Shown here: piece after piece, positions 34,771 through 42,479 of the stretch
Position numbering within the stretch: the first letter of the stretch is position 1
Layout: each line of letters starts with the position of its first letter
Source of the DNA: an uncultured Candidatus Actinomarina sp.
Lineage (GTDB): Bacteria > Actinomycetota > Acidimicrobiia > Actinomarinales > Actinomarinaceae
Assembly (NCBI GenBank): GCA_902555055.1
Contig: CACDQN010000003.1
Span: 79,860 to 126,598 of the forward strand
Direction: 5' to 3'
DNA: 46,739 bases
The notes under the pieces: model-generated
Told to the model about the DNA's origin: nothing
The model's database searches: none
Seen by the model: only the letters and a program-made list of their open reading frames with translations
Made by a program: the position numbers and the translations under genes

Positions 34771-35538
34771 ATGATATTTATTTCTGACGTCCACTATCAG
34801 TTAGATTATTTGAGTACTTTACCAAAAGACAAAGGGCCTGTGGTTATATTGGGGGACCTAATAAATTGGATTGATTATAGAAATGGAGAGGGGATAGCAA
34901 AAGAAGTTTTTGGATCAGACAATGTTCACAAGCTTATAGATTTAAGAAAGCAGCATAAGTTTGAAGAGAGAAAAGATCTATGGAAAAATTTATACTCCAT
35001 TGATCCAGAAATTATAATGAAAAAAATGAAAGAAGCCATTGAAAACCAGTATCACGAAGTTTTTAAAATTTTAAAATCTTATGAAGTTTGGTTTATTCCT
35101 GGGAATGTTGATGATGTTGATATTATGAATAGCTACACAGCCTCTTCTATTAATAATGTTGACGGACTTTTAATAGAACAAGAAGGTATTAAATTTGGTT
35201 TTGCTGGTGGTGGTGTACCAACTCCTATAAACGCAAGGGGTGAAATTAGTGAAAGTGAATTTTCAAAAAAATTAAGCAACCTTAATCAAGCTGAAATTAT
35301 TTGTACTCATGCACCACCATATGTAAATGAATTAATGACTGATGTTATTACTAATAAAATTGAGCAAGGATGGAAAAGCTTACTAGATTTTATAAAAATT
35401 AATCATCCTAAATATTCTCTTTTTGGTGATGTACATCAACCTAAAGCTTCAACTTGGAGAGTAAATAATACAACATGTATTAATATTGGTTACTTTAGAG
35501 CTACTAACCAATATTTAGAATTATCATCAATAATATAA
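34771..35538 (+). CDS. Calcineurin-like metallophosphoesterase
   Basis: A 255-residue cytosolic protein with the five metal-site blocks in order: FISDVHY, ILGDLINW, FIPGNVDDVD, CTHAPP and FGDVHQP. The block pattern matches the small class III phosphoesterases (YfcE/Rv0805-like). It follows ilvD after 3 nt and shares one base with the ROK gene start (TAATG), so it is likely translated with both. Substrate is unknown; sugar phosphate, nucleotide or phospholipid are all possible. Confidence 0.82.
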   Translation: MIFISDVHYQLDYLSTLPKDKGPVVILGDLINWIDYRNGEGIAKEVFGSDNVHKLIDLRKQHKFEERKDLWKNLYSIDPEIIMKKMKEAIENQYHEVFKILKSYEVWFIPGNVDDVDIMNSYTASSINNVDGLLIEQEGIKFGFAGGGVPTPINARGEISESEFSKKLSNLNQAEIICTHAPPYVNELMTDVITNKIEQGWKSLLDFIKINHPKYSLFGDVHQPKASTWRVNNTTCINIGYFRATNQYLELSSII

Positions 35539-36446
35539 TGAATTGCTTATCTTTTGATGTTGGGGGCACAACAATAAAATATGGGATTATAAATGATAGG
35601 TATGAAGTCCTTTTGAAAGATAAAATACCAACTCCAAAAGATGAAGAACAGTTTATAGAGTCAATCTCTGAAATTATTCAAAAAAATATTGAAAATATTT
35701 CAAAAGTTTCAATAGCAATGCCAGGATATGTAAATATAGCAAATAACAAATATTTGTATGGTCCACATTTACAATATGGTATTGATTTTTCAAAGTTATC
35801 AAAATTTTCTGAATACGACTTTTATTTAGACAATGACGGCAATGTCGCGGCTTATTGTGAATATTTATTAAATTATAAAACCAAATATTCAAATTTAATA
35901 ATGTTAACTTTTGGCACTGGAGTAGGTGGGGGAATAATTTCTGAAGGTAAATTATTAAGAGGAAGGGGAAATGCAGGGGAAATTGGACATATGCTTACCT
36001 CAAATGATAGATCAGTTAAAGGCGATAGTGGCAAAAAAGGTAGTTTTGAGTCATCAGTTGCTGCATCAGTATGGACAAAGAAATGTTTTGAGTTAACTGA
36101 GAAAAATAAAGATTCAGAACTTGCAGAAAAATTTACTAAAAAAAATGTTGGTTCAGTTTTGTTTGACACCACACTTAGCTTGACAGACCTAGAAGCTACT
36201 GCAAGAGATGAAATAATTCAAAACATCTCAAATGGACTTTTAAGTTTATTCGAAATATTCGATAATGAAGCTTTTGTTCTTGGTGGAACTATGTCATCTG
36301 AACCTTTTGATTTAATTACCCTTATACAAGACGATATTAAGAATAGATACCAATTTCCATCTAGAAATTTTCCTGAAATCTTTATTGCTTCTCAAGGAGA
36401 GGATTCTGGAATAATTGGTGCAGCAGCAATATCATTTGATGAATAA
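35538..36446 (+). CDS. ROK-family sugar kinase lacking the zinc-binding cysteines
   Basis: A 302-residue protein of the ROK family. The ATP phosphate loop is FDVGGTTIKYGI at residues 6-17, the catalytic Asp is Asp100 in YLDNDGNV, the second phosphate loop is TFGTGVGGGI, and GEIGHM (Glu148, His151) is conserved. The zinc-binding stretch that follows in typical members (C-x-C-G-x-x-G-C) is here GDSGKKGS with no Cys. Likely activity is glucokinase or a related hexose / N-acetylhexosamine kinase; a polyphosphate glucokinase is possible in actinobacteria. It overlaps the next gene by 8 bp. Confidence 0.82.
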   Translation: MNCLSFDVGGTTIKYGIINDRYEVLLKDKIPTPKDEEQFIESISEIIQKNIENISKVSIAMPGYVNIANNKYLYGPHLQYGIDFSKLSKFSEYDFYLDNDGNVAAYCEYLLNYKTKYSNLIMLTFGTGVGGGIISEGKLLRGRGNAGEIGHMLTSNDRSVKGDSGKKGSFESSVAASVWTKKCFELTEKNKDSELAEKFTKKNVGSVLFDTTLSLTDLEATARDEIIQNISNGLLSLFEIFDNEAFVLGGTMSSEPFDLITLIQDDIKNRYQFPSRNFPEIFIASQGEDSGIIGAAAISFDE

Positions 36447-37119
36447 AAAAAATTCTCTATTACTTCCACCCCAATTTTTTGAAAATGATTTTCATAAAAA
36501 ACTAAACTATATACTCCAATTTAAAATTGATGTCTTGTATCTTTTTGATCATCTTAAAAATCCAATTAATGCAACAAAGCCTACTTATATACTTACTGAA
36601 GAAGTATTTAATTTATATGAAAAAGTAAACAATAAAATAAAAATTGGCGTCTGTGTATTAAATGTTAATACAAGATATTTAGGTAAATTGTTAAAAGATA
36701 TACTCGAGCCATTGCTTGAGTTAAAAAGTATAAGTTTAGGTTTAGGCACTGGAGATAATAAATACGAAAATCGCGATTTTTTATATGAAAATAATATTGA
36801 AGATATTATTTGTTATATTTTAGAAAATAAAAATTTTATAAATAATGAATCGCAACTATTTCTTGGAGGTAATTCAAAAGAAAAATTAGATTTAGTAAAA
36901 AAATATAACCTTGGTATTAACCAATGGATGGGGTCAGATTCAAATTTTATTAAAAAACAGAATGTTTATAAACATTTATTGAATCCAGTTGGAAGTCTTT
37001 CACGATGTATCGCATATGAGAATCAACTTGAATTTGATTATGAAAAAATACATATATTAAAAGATTCTAATTTAAAGATTTTTCAAGAATCTATAGATAA
37101 AATTTTTAAAAATGAATAA
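36439..37119 (+). CDS. Short luciferase-like (LLM) superfamily protein
   Basis: A 227-residue protein with a compressed LLM pattern: FKIDVLYLFDHL resembles the 'D-lw--DH-' strand, KIKIGVCVLNVNTRYLGKLL the next strand with its Arg, SISLGLGTGDNKY the 'lGlGaG' strand and LFLGGNSKEKLDLVKKY the 'gG-s---l---A' phosphate loop. It is about 100 residues shorter than usual family members, so parts of the TIM barrel are missing. The ATG at 36439 is chosen because it overlaps the ROK stop by 8 bp as in the rest of this unit; an earlier ATG at 36415 lies deeper inside ROK. The enzyme activity, if any, is unknown. Confidence 0.6.
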   Translation: MNKKNSLLLPPQFFENDFHKKLNYILQFKIDVLYLFDHLKNPINATKPTYILTEEVFNLYEKVNNKIKIGVCVLNVNTRYLGKLLKDILEPLLELKSISLGLGTGDNKYENRDFLYENNIEDIICYILENKNFINNESQLFLGGNSKEKLDLVKKYNLGINQWMGSDSNFIKKQNVYKHLLNPVGSLSRCIAYENQLEFDYEKIHILKDSNLKIFQESIDKIFKNE

Positions 37120-38284
37120 ATATTCCAACAAGTTAATTGAAAATTTTCCTGATTACTTATTTAATAAAATAAATGAGCAAAAATTAAATTTACGTCAGAC
37201 AGGGGAGGACATAATAGATCTCGGCTATGGTAATCCAGATATTCCTTCTCATGAACTAGTTGTTCAGAAGCTTATAGAATCTGCTCAAATCAAAAAAAAC
37301 CATAAATACTCCGTTTCAAAAGGGATTCATGGTCTAAGAAATGCAATTTCAAAAAAATACCAACGAGAATACGGAATTAATTTAGATCCGGGTAGAAATA
37401 TAGTTAATACTATTGGTAGTAAAGAGGGCTTAACTCATTTACTGATGTCCGTAATTAATAAGGGTGATAATGTAATTGTTCAAGATCCCAGCTATCCAAT
37501 TCACCACTATGCTCCATTAATAGCAGGTGCAAACGTTTTAAAAATTGAATGTCTTTCAATAGATGGCTTTATGAATAATCTTAAAAAAAGCCTTAAAAAT
37601 GAAAAGGTCAAAGTAGTTTTAATTTCATTTCCTCATAACCCAACTACATTAACTGTTAATCAGGAATTTTATGATGAACTGGTAGAACTTGCAAAAATAT
37701 ATAATTTTTTATTAATAAATGACTTTGCCTACTCAGATATATATTTCAATGAAGTAAAACCACCTTCTTTATTAAAATCCGATCCCGAATTAGAACACTG
37801 TGTAGAACTATATTCATTAACAAAAGGTTATTCAATGGCTGGATGGAGAGTGGGGTTTGCAATTGGTAATGAAAACGCAATTACTTCATTGACTAAGCTA
37901 AAGTCTTATATTGACTATGGTACATTTCAACCAATACAAATTGCTTCAACAGTTGCAATAAACGATTTAGATGATTATCCGAAAGAAGTATCTTCTATCT
38001 ATTCTGAACGAAGATTATTAGCCACTGAGTATCTAACTAAATATGGCTTTGAGGTACAAGAAAGTACCGCAACAATGTTTGTTTGGGCAAAGTTACCAAA
38101 AAAATACAACAATGATTCAATGAAATTCTCTATTGATTTACTTTCAAAATCTAATGTTGCAGTTTCTCCAGGTCTTGGTTTTGGGAAATTTGGCGAAGGC
38201 TTTATTAGGCTTGCATTAGTAGAAAACAAGCAACGTATTAGGCAAGCGATGAAAAATTTTATAAAGACAAATAATAGTGATTAG
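37112..38284 (+). CDS. Class I/II pyridoxal-phosphate aminotransferase (AlaC/DapL-like)
   Basis: A 390-residue aspartate-aminotransferase-fold enzyme. The N-terminus with YLFNKINEQKLNLRQTGEDI and DLGYGNPDIP matches the AlaC / LL-diaminopimelate aminotransferase-like group. FPHNPTT and INDFAYSDIYF hold the PLP-ring Asn and Asp/Tyr, and SLTKGYSMAGWRVGF holds the Schiff-base Lys; the C-terminal Arg is in IRLALVE. It may form alanine or another amino acid from a 2-oxo acid. It overlaps both neighbours by 8 bp. The donor and acceptor cannot be fixed from sequence. Confidence 0.85.
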   Translation: MNKYSNKLIENFPDYLFNKINEQKLNLRQTGEDIIDLGYGNPDIPSHELVVQKLIESAQIKKNHKYSVSKGIHGLRNAISKKYQREYGINLDPGRNIVNTIGSKEGLTHLLMSVINKGDNVIVQDPSYPIHHYAPLIAGANVLKIECLSIDGFMNNLKKSLKNEKVKVVLISFPHNPTTLTVNQEFYDELVELAKIYNFLLINDFAYSDIYFNEVKPPSLLKSDPELEHCVELYSLTKGYSMAGWRVGFAIGNENAITSLTKLKSYIDYGTFQPIQIASTVAINDLDDYPKEVSSIYSERRLLATEYLTKYGFEVQESTATMFVWAKLPKKYNNDSMKFSIDLLSKSNVAVSPGLGFGKFGEGFIRLALVENKQRIRQAMKNFIKTNNSD

Positions 38285-38846
38285 GGAATTTGTATCTAAC
38301 TTATTTTTTAATACTGCTCTGGGTAATGGGTTTTATTATAATTTAAACCAAGTTGGACTTATATACCTTGGTTTAATCTCACTCATAGCAATTGTCTTAT
38401 ATAGACTAAATGAAAAAATTAATTTACGAATATTGTATTTGTTTTGCTTTATTTTAAGCTCTATAGCCACTTTTAATGTTTTGAGATATCTTCCATACGG
38501 CGGAGATGCAGCAATTTATTGTGAGCTAACTACATTTTCAAAAAATTCAGGTATTTCAATTTACAATACAAGCTTTAAATATACTTTTAATTATCCACCA
38601 ATATTTGAAAATATTCTTAACTACCTATGTACATTCAATTATGAAGAAAATTATTATTTTTATTCAGTAGGTTTTGGAATCTTCCTGGCAATATTATCAA
38701 AAAAACAAGGTAAAAATGTCTTCCTCTACTCCATTTATTTTCTCGGATCATTTTTGGGATTAAGATGGTCACTGAAAACTGGCAATTTTGTATTTCTTGA
38801 ATTAATTTTTCTGACTCTGTTCGTAGTTAATTACAAAAAAAAATAA
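38277..38846 (+). CDS. GT87-like membrane glycosyltransferase, 5' part (frame broken at A9)
   Basis: A 189-residue fragment with about five membrane helices. YGGDAAIY near residue 75 and FNYPPIF near residue 108 resemble the GGD-xx-Y and YPP motifs of GT87/DUF2029 polyprenyl-phosphate mannosyltransferases, and LKTGNFVFLEL follows. The frame ends at TAA (38844-38846) directly after a run of nine A residues (38835-38843). With eight A the frame would continue through NNPISYLFL into the next fragment, giving one protein of about 402 residues, normal for the family. GTG start overlapping the aminotransferase stop by 8 bp. Confidence 0.72.
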   Translation: MIREFVSNLFFNTALGNGFYYNLNQVGLIYLGLISLIAIVLYRLNEKINLRILYLFCFILSSIATFNVLRYLPYGGDAAIYCELTTFSKNSGISIYNTSFKYTFNYPPIFENILNYLCTFNYEENYYFYSVGFGIFLAILSKKQGKNVFLYSIYFLGSFLGLRWSLKTGNFVFLELIFLTLFVVNYKKK

Positions 38847-38871
38847 TCCAATCAGCTATTTATTTCTCATA

Positions 38872-39486
38872 TTGTTCGGCTTTCAAAGACTTTGGTATTT
38901 ACTACTTGTCCCAGTATTCTTATTTTTTGATCGTGATAAGTCGTTAAAGAAATTTCAATTAATTTTTATTTCTTCTTTTTTTCTTATTCTTCTGAATTTT
39001 AATAATTTATTAGTTTACCTTACTAGTTTATTACCTTCTGGTGAGGGTTATAGTATATTTAAAGAACCTCCTGGACATAACACACCTTCAATTTATATAG
39101 GCTTAGTTAAAGGATTGAATTTATCTCCCTCCCTAATCACTTTGTTGGTCTATTTATTAGTGTCTTTTATATTCCTATTTCTATTTATGAGAAACAAATC
39201 ACTATCGAATGAAATAGTTGCTGTAATTTTAATTTGTTCTTTAATTTTGCTGAACCCTTACCTAAAACCTTATCACTTTATTTTTTTTACTCCCTTGCTT
39301 CTTCTTATAAAAGACTCATACCTAACCAATACTAAAAGTATGCTTTTGAGTATTGCATATCCATCTTTTTTCTGGATAGTTGCATCTAACTTATCAGTTG
39401 GTACATTAACGGGTTATTTCCAAACTGTTTTTTTCGGCTTATTTGTTTTCAATCTAGTTCAGTTAGACTTAGATAGAAATGATTGA
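38872..39486 (+). CDS. GT87-like membrane glycosyltransferase, 3' part (frame broken at A9)
   Basis: The second part of the split gene, 204 residues from a TTG at 38872; the same frame is open from 38836. FGFQRLWYLLLVPVFLFF, LNPYLKPYHFIFF and further helices match the second half of GT87/DUF2029 proteins, including the 'K--YH' segment. Neither fragment alone is a full transferase, and there is no Shine-Dalgarno sequence before the TTG, so independent translation is unlikely. The end overlaps threonine aldolase by 8 bp, as expected if the gene is really one unit within the operon. Confidence 0.7.
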   Translation: MFGFQRLWYLLLVPVFLFFDRDKSLKKFQLIFISSFFLILLNFNNLLVYLTSLLPSGEGYSIFKEPPGHNTPSIYIGLVKGLNLSPSLITLLVYLLVSFIFLFLFMRNKSLSNEIVAVILICSLILLNPYLKPYHFIFFTPLLLLIKDSYLTNTKSMLLSIAYPSFFWIVASNLSVGTLTGYFQTVFFGLFVFNLVQLDLDRND

Positions 39487-40441
39487 TTTAAGATCTGATA
39501 CTGTAACGAAACCCGATAAAGACATTTTACAAGAAGCTTTAAATGCAGAACTAGGTGATGATGAATACGGAGAAGATCCAACTGTAAATGAACTTCAAGA
39601 AAAGTGTTCTAAACTACTTGGTTTTGAAGATGCATTATTTGTTTCTTCTGGTCTTATGGGTAATCAGATATCTTTATTAATTCATAATACTCCAGGCAGT
39701 GAAGTCATCACAACATCTGATTCTCATATTAAAAATTACGAACACGGTGCCGCTTCTTTCCTTTCGCGTGTGCAGTTTAGAGAAGTAGAACATAAAAATG
39801 GAATTATTGACCTAGATGAGATTGCTACAACATTTGAAAAATCAAAAGTCCATAAACCTAACATAAAAACAATAGCCGTTGAAAATACACATTTAGCTTC
39901 TGGTGGATCTATTGTTCCTTATAATCATATAAAAAAAATTTACCAACTTACACAACAATTAAATGTAAATTTACATATTGACGGTGCAAGAGTTTGGCAT
40001 GCAATTCTACAAGAAGATTCTTCTCTTAATTATGGATCGATTTGTGATAGTTTAACATTTTGTTTTTCTAAAGCCCTTGGTGCCCCTATAGGTTCTATGT
40101 TATTAGGTACTAAAGAATTTATTAAAGAGGCAAGAGAATTTAGAAAAATACTTGGTGGAGGTACAAGACAGGTCGGAGTTATTGCATCGATGGCTAACAA
40201 AGCGTTAGACAAGAGACAACGATTGTTAGAAGACCATGCAAAAGCTGAAAATATTTATAAGGCCCTTGTTGAAATTGGTGATGAAAAAAATGAATTTAGT
40301 TTAAAGTATCAAAATACGAACATGGTTTTTCTTGAGTTTGAAAATAATGAGATTGCTAATCAATTTATAGAAAGACTCCAAAATCAGCAAGTTTTATCTG
40401 GTCTTATTAATAAAAACACGGTGAGGTTGGTTTTTTCATAA
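39479..40441 (+). CDS. Low-specificity L-threonine aldolase, C-terminus frameshifted
   Basis: A PLP enzyme splitting threonine to glycine and acetaldehyde. The start MIDLRSDTVTKP, YGEDPTVNELQ, HIDGARVWHA (PLP-ring Asp) and FCFSKALGAPIGSMLLG (Schiff-base Lys) are typical. As written the protein stops early with VRLVFS at 40441. If one T of the six at 40431-40436 is removed, the frame continues as VRLVFHKDVLNEDLETIKEA and ends at 40505, restoring the usual C-terminus and a length of 341 residues. The corrected end would overlap the convergent small gene by 22 bp. Confidence 0.9.
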   Translation: MIDLRSDTVTKPDKDILQEALNAELGDDEYGEDPTVNELQEKCSKLLGFEDALFVSSGLMGNQISLLIHNTPGSEVITTSDSHIKNYEHGAASFLSRVQFREVEHKNGIIDLDEIATTFEKSKVHKPNIKTIAVENTHLASGGSIVPYNHIKKIYQLTQQLNVNLHIDGARVWHAILQEDSSLNYGSICDSLTFCFSKALGAPIGSMLLGTKEFIKEAREFRKILGGGTRQVGVIASMANKALDKRQRLLEDHAKAENIYKALVEIGDEKNEFSLKYQNTNMVFLEFENNEIANQFIERLQNQQVLSGLINKNTVRLVFS

Positions 40442-40483
40442 GGATGTTCTAAATGAGGATCTAGAAACTATAAAAGAAGCTGT

Positions 40484-40723
40484 TTACTCTTCCTCAAAAT
40501 CCTGATTCCATTCAGTAATTGACTTTTCTGACAGATTAACTAAAACATAAGTCCCAATTAATGCAGATAAGCAAACTATAGAAATATAAATTAAAATATC
40601 TATAAGGCAATTAGGTTTAGAATCAGCAATACAGAATGCATTGCCTAATAAGTAACCTATATAGGTAGAAAAAATTAAAACAGTTATATAAATTAAAAAT
40701 CTAGTTTTGTTGCTAAATCTCAT
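40484..40723 (-). CDS. Small two-helix membrane protein, unknown
   Basis: A 79-residue protein not recognised. Two hydrophobic segments (about residues 10-28 and 42-62) are joined by a short loop with two Cys residues (AFCIADSKPNCLI), and the C-terminus is acidic (NQDFEEE). The ATG at 40723 is 23 bp from the divergent start at 40747. Its 3' end overlaps the restored end of threonine aldolase. Codon and base composition look like the surrounding genes. Confidence 0.55.
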   Translation of the reverse strand: MRFSNKTRFLIYITVLIFSTYIGYLLGNAFCIADSKPNCLIDILIYISIVCLSALIGTYVLVNLSEKSITEWNQDFEEE

Positions 40724-40746
40724 AATTATATTAACTTTAGCTTATT

Positions 40747-40971
40747 ATGAATTTTCCAAGTCCGTGGATTACAATTTTAACTTTTGTTTTAATTTTTTTC
40801 TCTGGTTTTTTCTCTTTCATATTTAGTAAAAAAACTGTAGATCTTTATTTGGAAAACGTAGAAACAAAATTTTTAAAGTCTCTAGAGCCAATAATAGGAA
40901 CTATAGGTTTTGTTTCGTCATTTGGTTTGAGTTTAGTAATTCTATATTATTTTATTATATTTGTAAGTTAA
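40747..40971 (+). CDS. Small two-helix membrane protein, unknown
   Basis: A 74-residue protein not recognised, with two membrane helices (about residues 5-25 and 50-72) and a polar middle (KKTVDLYLENVETKFLKSLEP). The first helix carries FFSGFFSFIF. It is transcribed away from the other small membrane gene at 40484-40723 and ends 5 bp before the convergent phosphatase gene. Nothing in the sequence indicates a function. Confidence 0.5.
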   Translation: MNFPSPWITILTFVLIFFSGFFSFIFSKKTVDLYLENVETKFLKSLEPIIGTIGFVSSFGLSLVILYYFIIFVS

Positions 40972-40976
40972 CATCT

Positions 40977-41525
40977 TTACACTGTCATACTTAATATATT
41001 TTTATCCTCTATTATTTGTACCTCACAATGGGACGGTCTATTTTCAGAAAAATCTTTGTCATGTAAATGGAAGTAAGTAAATGCTCTTATCGTATCCTGG
41101 TGCGATATAAAGAGTGTATGTTCGTTATTGCTAAATAATTTATTTACCCTCTCATACACTTCTTGAAGAGGTTCATCTGCTTTTATTAAATCAATTGATT
41201 TTTCACTATAAGATTTGTACTCATTAGTTAATTTAATTTCATTAATTGTTAATCCGTGCCATGTAGATATTCCAGGCCATTCTGTAAGTTCTTCCGAGTA
41301 AGTTATGTTTATTCCTAGATGTTCATTAACTGCTAAAGCAGTCTGTCTTGCTCTTAAGATAGGGGATGATATTATTTTTTTGACTTTGAAATTCTCATTT
41401 ATCTTTTCCCCAATTTCTTTAGCTTGTGTAAATCCATTTTCACTGAGAAAATAACCTGGCAAACTTCCATACTGTATATTTTTATTATTTTCTACCTCTC
41501 CGTGTCTTAAAAATAAATTGTTCAT
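40977..41525 (-). CDS. Histidine phosphatase / phosphoglycerate mutase-like protein
   Basis: A 182-residue protein of the histidine phosphatase superfamily. FLRHGEVENN at residues 5-14 carries the RHG motif with the phospho-accepting His, ISSPILRARQTA is the second Arg segment, and LFISHQDTIRAF contains the second catalytic His. The start is set at ATG 41525, 4 residues before the first strand, as usual; the frame is open further to 41642 but that would run across the divergent DUF3040 start. The enzyme may act on sugar phosphates or be a CobC-like phosphatase; in mycobacteria a related domain is fused to RNase H. Confidence 0.82.
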   Translation of the reverse strand: MNNLFLRHGEVENNKNIQYGSLPGYFLSENGFTQAKEIGEKINENFKVKKIISSPILRARQTALAVNEHLGINITYSEELTEWPGISTWHGLTINEIKLTNEYKSYSEKSIDLIKADEPLQEVYERVNKLFSNNEHTLFISHQDTIRAFTYFHLHDKDFSENRPSHCEVQIIEDKNILSMTV

Positions 41526-41551
41526 AAATTTAGAGTAGTGTGGAAAATGAT

Positions 41552-41557
41552 TAAAAT
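41552..41557 (+). promoter_or_regulatory. Candidate -10 box of the DUF3040 gene
   Basis: TAAAAT lies 6 nt before the ATG at 41564, in the divergent gap with the phosphatase gene. There is no Shine-Dalgarno sequence, so the mRNA may be leaderless. Confidence 0.4.
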
Positions 41558-41563
41558 CTTTAT

Positions 41564-41911
41564 ATGGCATTAAACAAAAAAGAACAAGAAATATTGAATC
41601 AGATTGAACAAGAACTTTTGAAAGATGATCCAGATTTAGCAAATACTGTTAAGGAGTCTACACTTTCAAAATATACCAGAACAAGAGCTGTCGTTTCTTT
41701 TTTTGTTTTCTGCATTGGGCTTCTAACTATGTTCAGTACTTATATAGTTCAACCGACTATTGCTCTTGTTGGCTTTGTCGTCATGGCTTTAGCAGCCTAC
41801 ATCTTTGTTTCTAATACTAGGGCTCTATTAAATGCAGAAAATATTAATGAGTGGAATTTTAAACAGGTTTACACTGTTCTAAGAAACAAAGATACCTCTA
41901 GACAAAGTTAA
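41564..41911 (+). CDS. DUF3040 family membrane protein
   Basis: A 115-residue protein with the actinobacterial DUF3040 layout: an N-terminal helix KKEQEILNQIEQELLKDDP that starts almost every member, a basic stretch (KYTRTRAV), then two membrane helices around residues 42-80 and a polar tail. The family is almost restricted to actinobacteria and is often found near the mraZ division cluster, as here. Function is unknown. This gene is one of the better lineage markers in the window. Confidence 0.75.
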   Translation: MALNKKEQEILNQIEQELLKDDPDLANTVKESTLSKYTRTRAVVSFFVFCIGLLTMFSTYIVQPTIALVGFVVMALAAYIFVSNTRALLNAENINEWNFKQVYTVLRNKDTSRQS

Positions 41912-41949
41912 AAAATTTAATTAAATTAAATATACATCAAATTTTTTTT

Positions 41950-41954
41950 AGGAG
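41950..41954 (+). promoter_or_regulatory. Shine-Dalgarno sequence deciding the MerR gene start
   Basis: AGGAG lies 7 nt before the TTG at 41962. It supports TTG as the start codon and stands out because most genes at unit heads in this window lack such a sequence. Confidence 0.65.
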
Positions 41955-41961
41955 TAAGGTT

Positions 41962-42453
41962 TTGAAAAAGGATGCATTTACATCTAAGCAGGCATGCTAT
42001 TTGTCTGGGTGCACTTCTCATCAATTACGCTACTGGGACAAGGTAAACCTGGTAAATCCTTCTATTCAATCTTCAAATGGTAAACCAGGTGTTCCTAAAA
42101 TGTATTCATTCAGGGACATTGTGGCTCTAAGAGTTATTAAGACTCTCCTAGATAATGGAATGAGTATTCAGAGAGTCCGTAGGGCATGGAAATATTTGTC
42201 CAAAAATGCAAACTTAACCCATCACTTGTCTGAAGTCCGCCTTGTCTCAGATGGAAGTACAATATACTCTGTTGAAGATGACGAGGTCTTTGATGCTCTA
42301 AAAAATGGTCAATTAACATTTTTTGAAACGATAGATAGTATCACCCAAGATGTCAAAGAAGATGTATCTAAATTTGAGTTAGATAAAGAAAGATTTTTAA
42401 ATTTACTGACTAAAGTAGAAGAAGATGTACTTAGTCAAGAACTTCAAGCATAA
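41962..42453 (+). CDS. MerR-family transcriptional regulator
   Basis: A 163-residue protein with an N-terminal winged helix-turn-helix of the MerR type: FTSKQACYLSGCTSHQLRYW is the recognition helix region, followed by VPKMYSFRDIVALRVIKTLL and NGMSIQRVRRAWKYL. The C-terminal part has no Cys cluster or known ligand domain; it ends with a charged helix. Such MerR-like proteins without metal sites occur near division genes in actinobacteria. The TTG start is supported by AGGAG. Targets are unknown; the neighbouring mraZ promoter is one possibility, purely by position. Confidence 0.78.
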   Translation: MKKDAFTSKQACYLSGCTSHQLRYWDKVNLVNPSIQSSNGKPGVPKMYSFRDIVALRVIKTLLDNGMSIQRVRRAWKYLSKNANLTHHLSEVRLVSDGSTIYSVEDDEVFDALKNGQLTFFETIDSITQDVKEDVSKFELDKERFLNLLTKVEEDVLSQELQA

Positions 42454-42479
42454 TTTACAAGCTAAAATAATTTACCATT

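Noticed and set aside
41526-41642. Upstream extension of the histidine phosphatase frame
   Set aside because: It would cross the divergent DUF3040 start and its promoter, and the family normally starts a few residues before the RHG strand.
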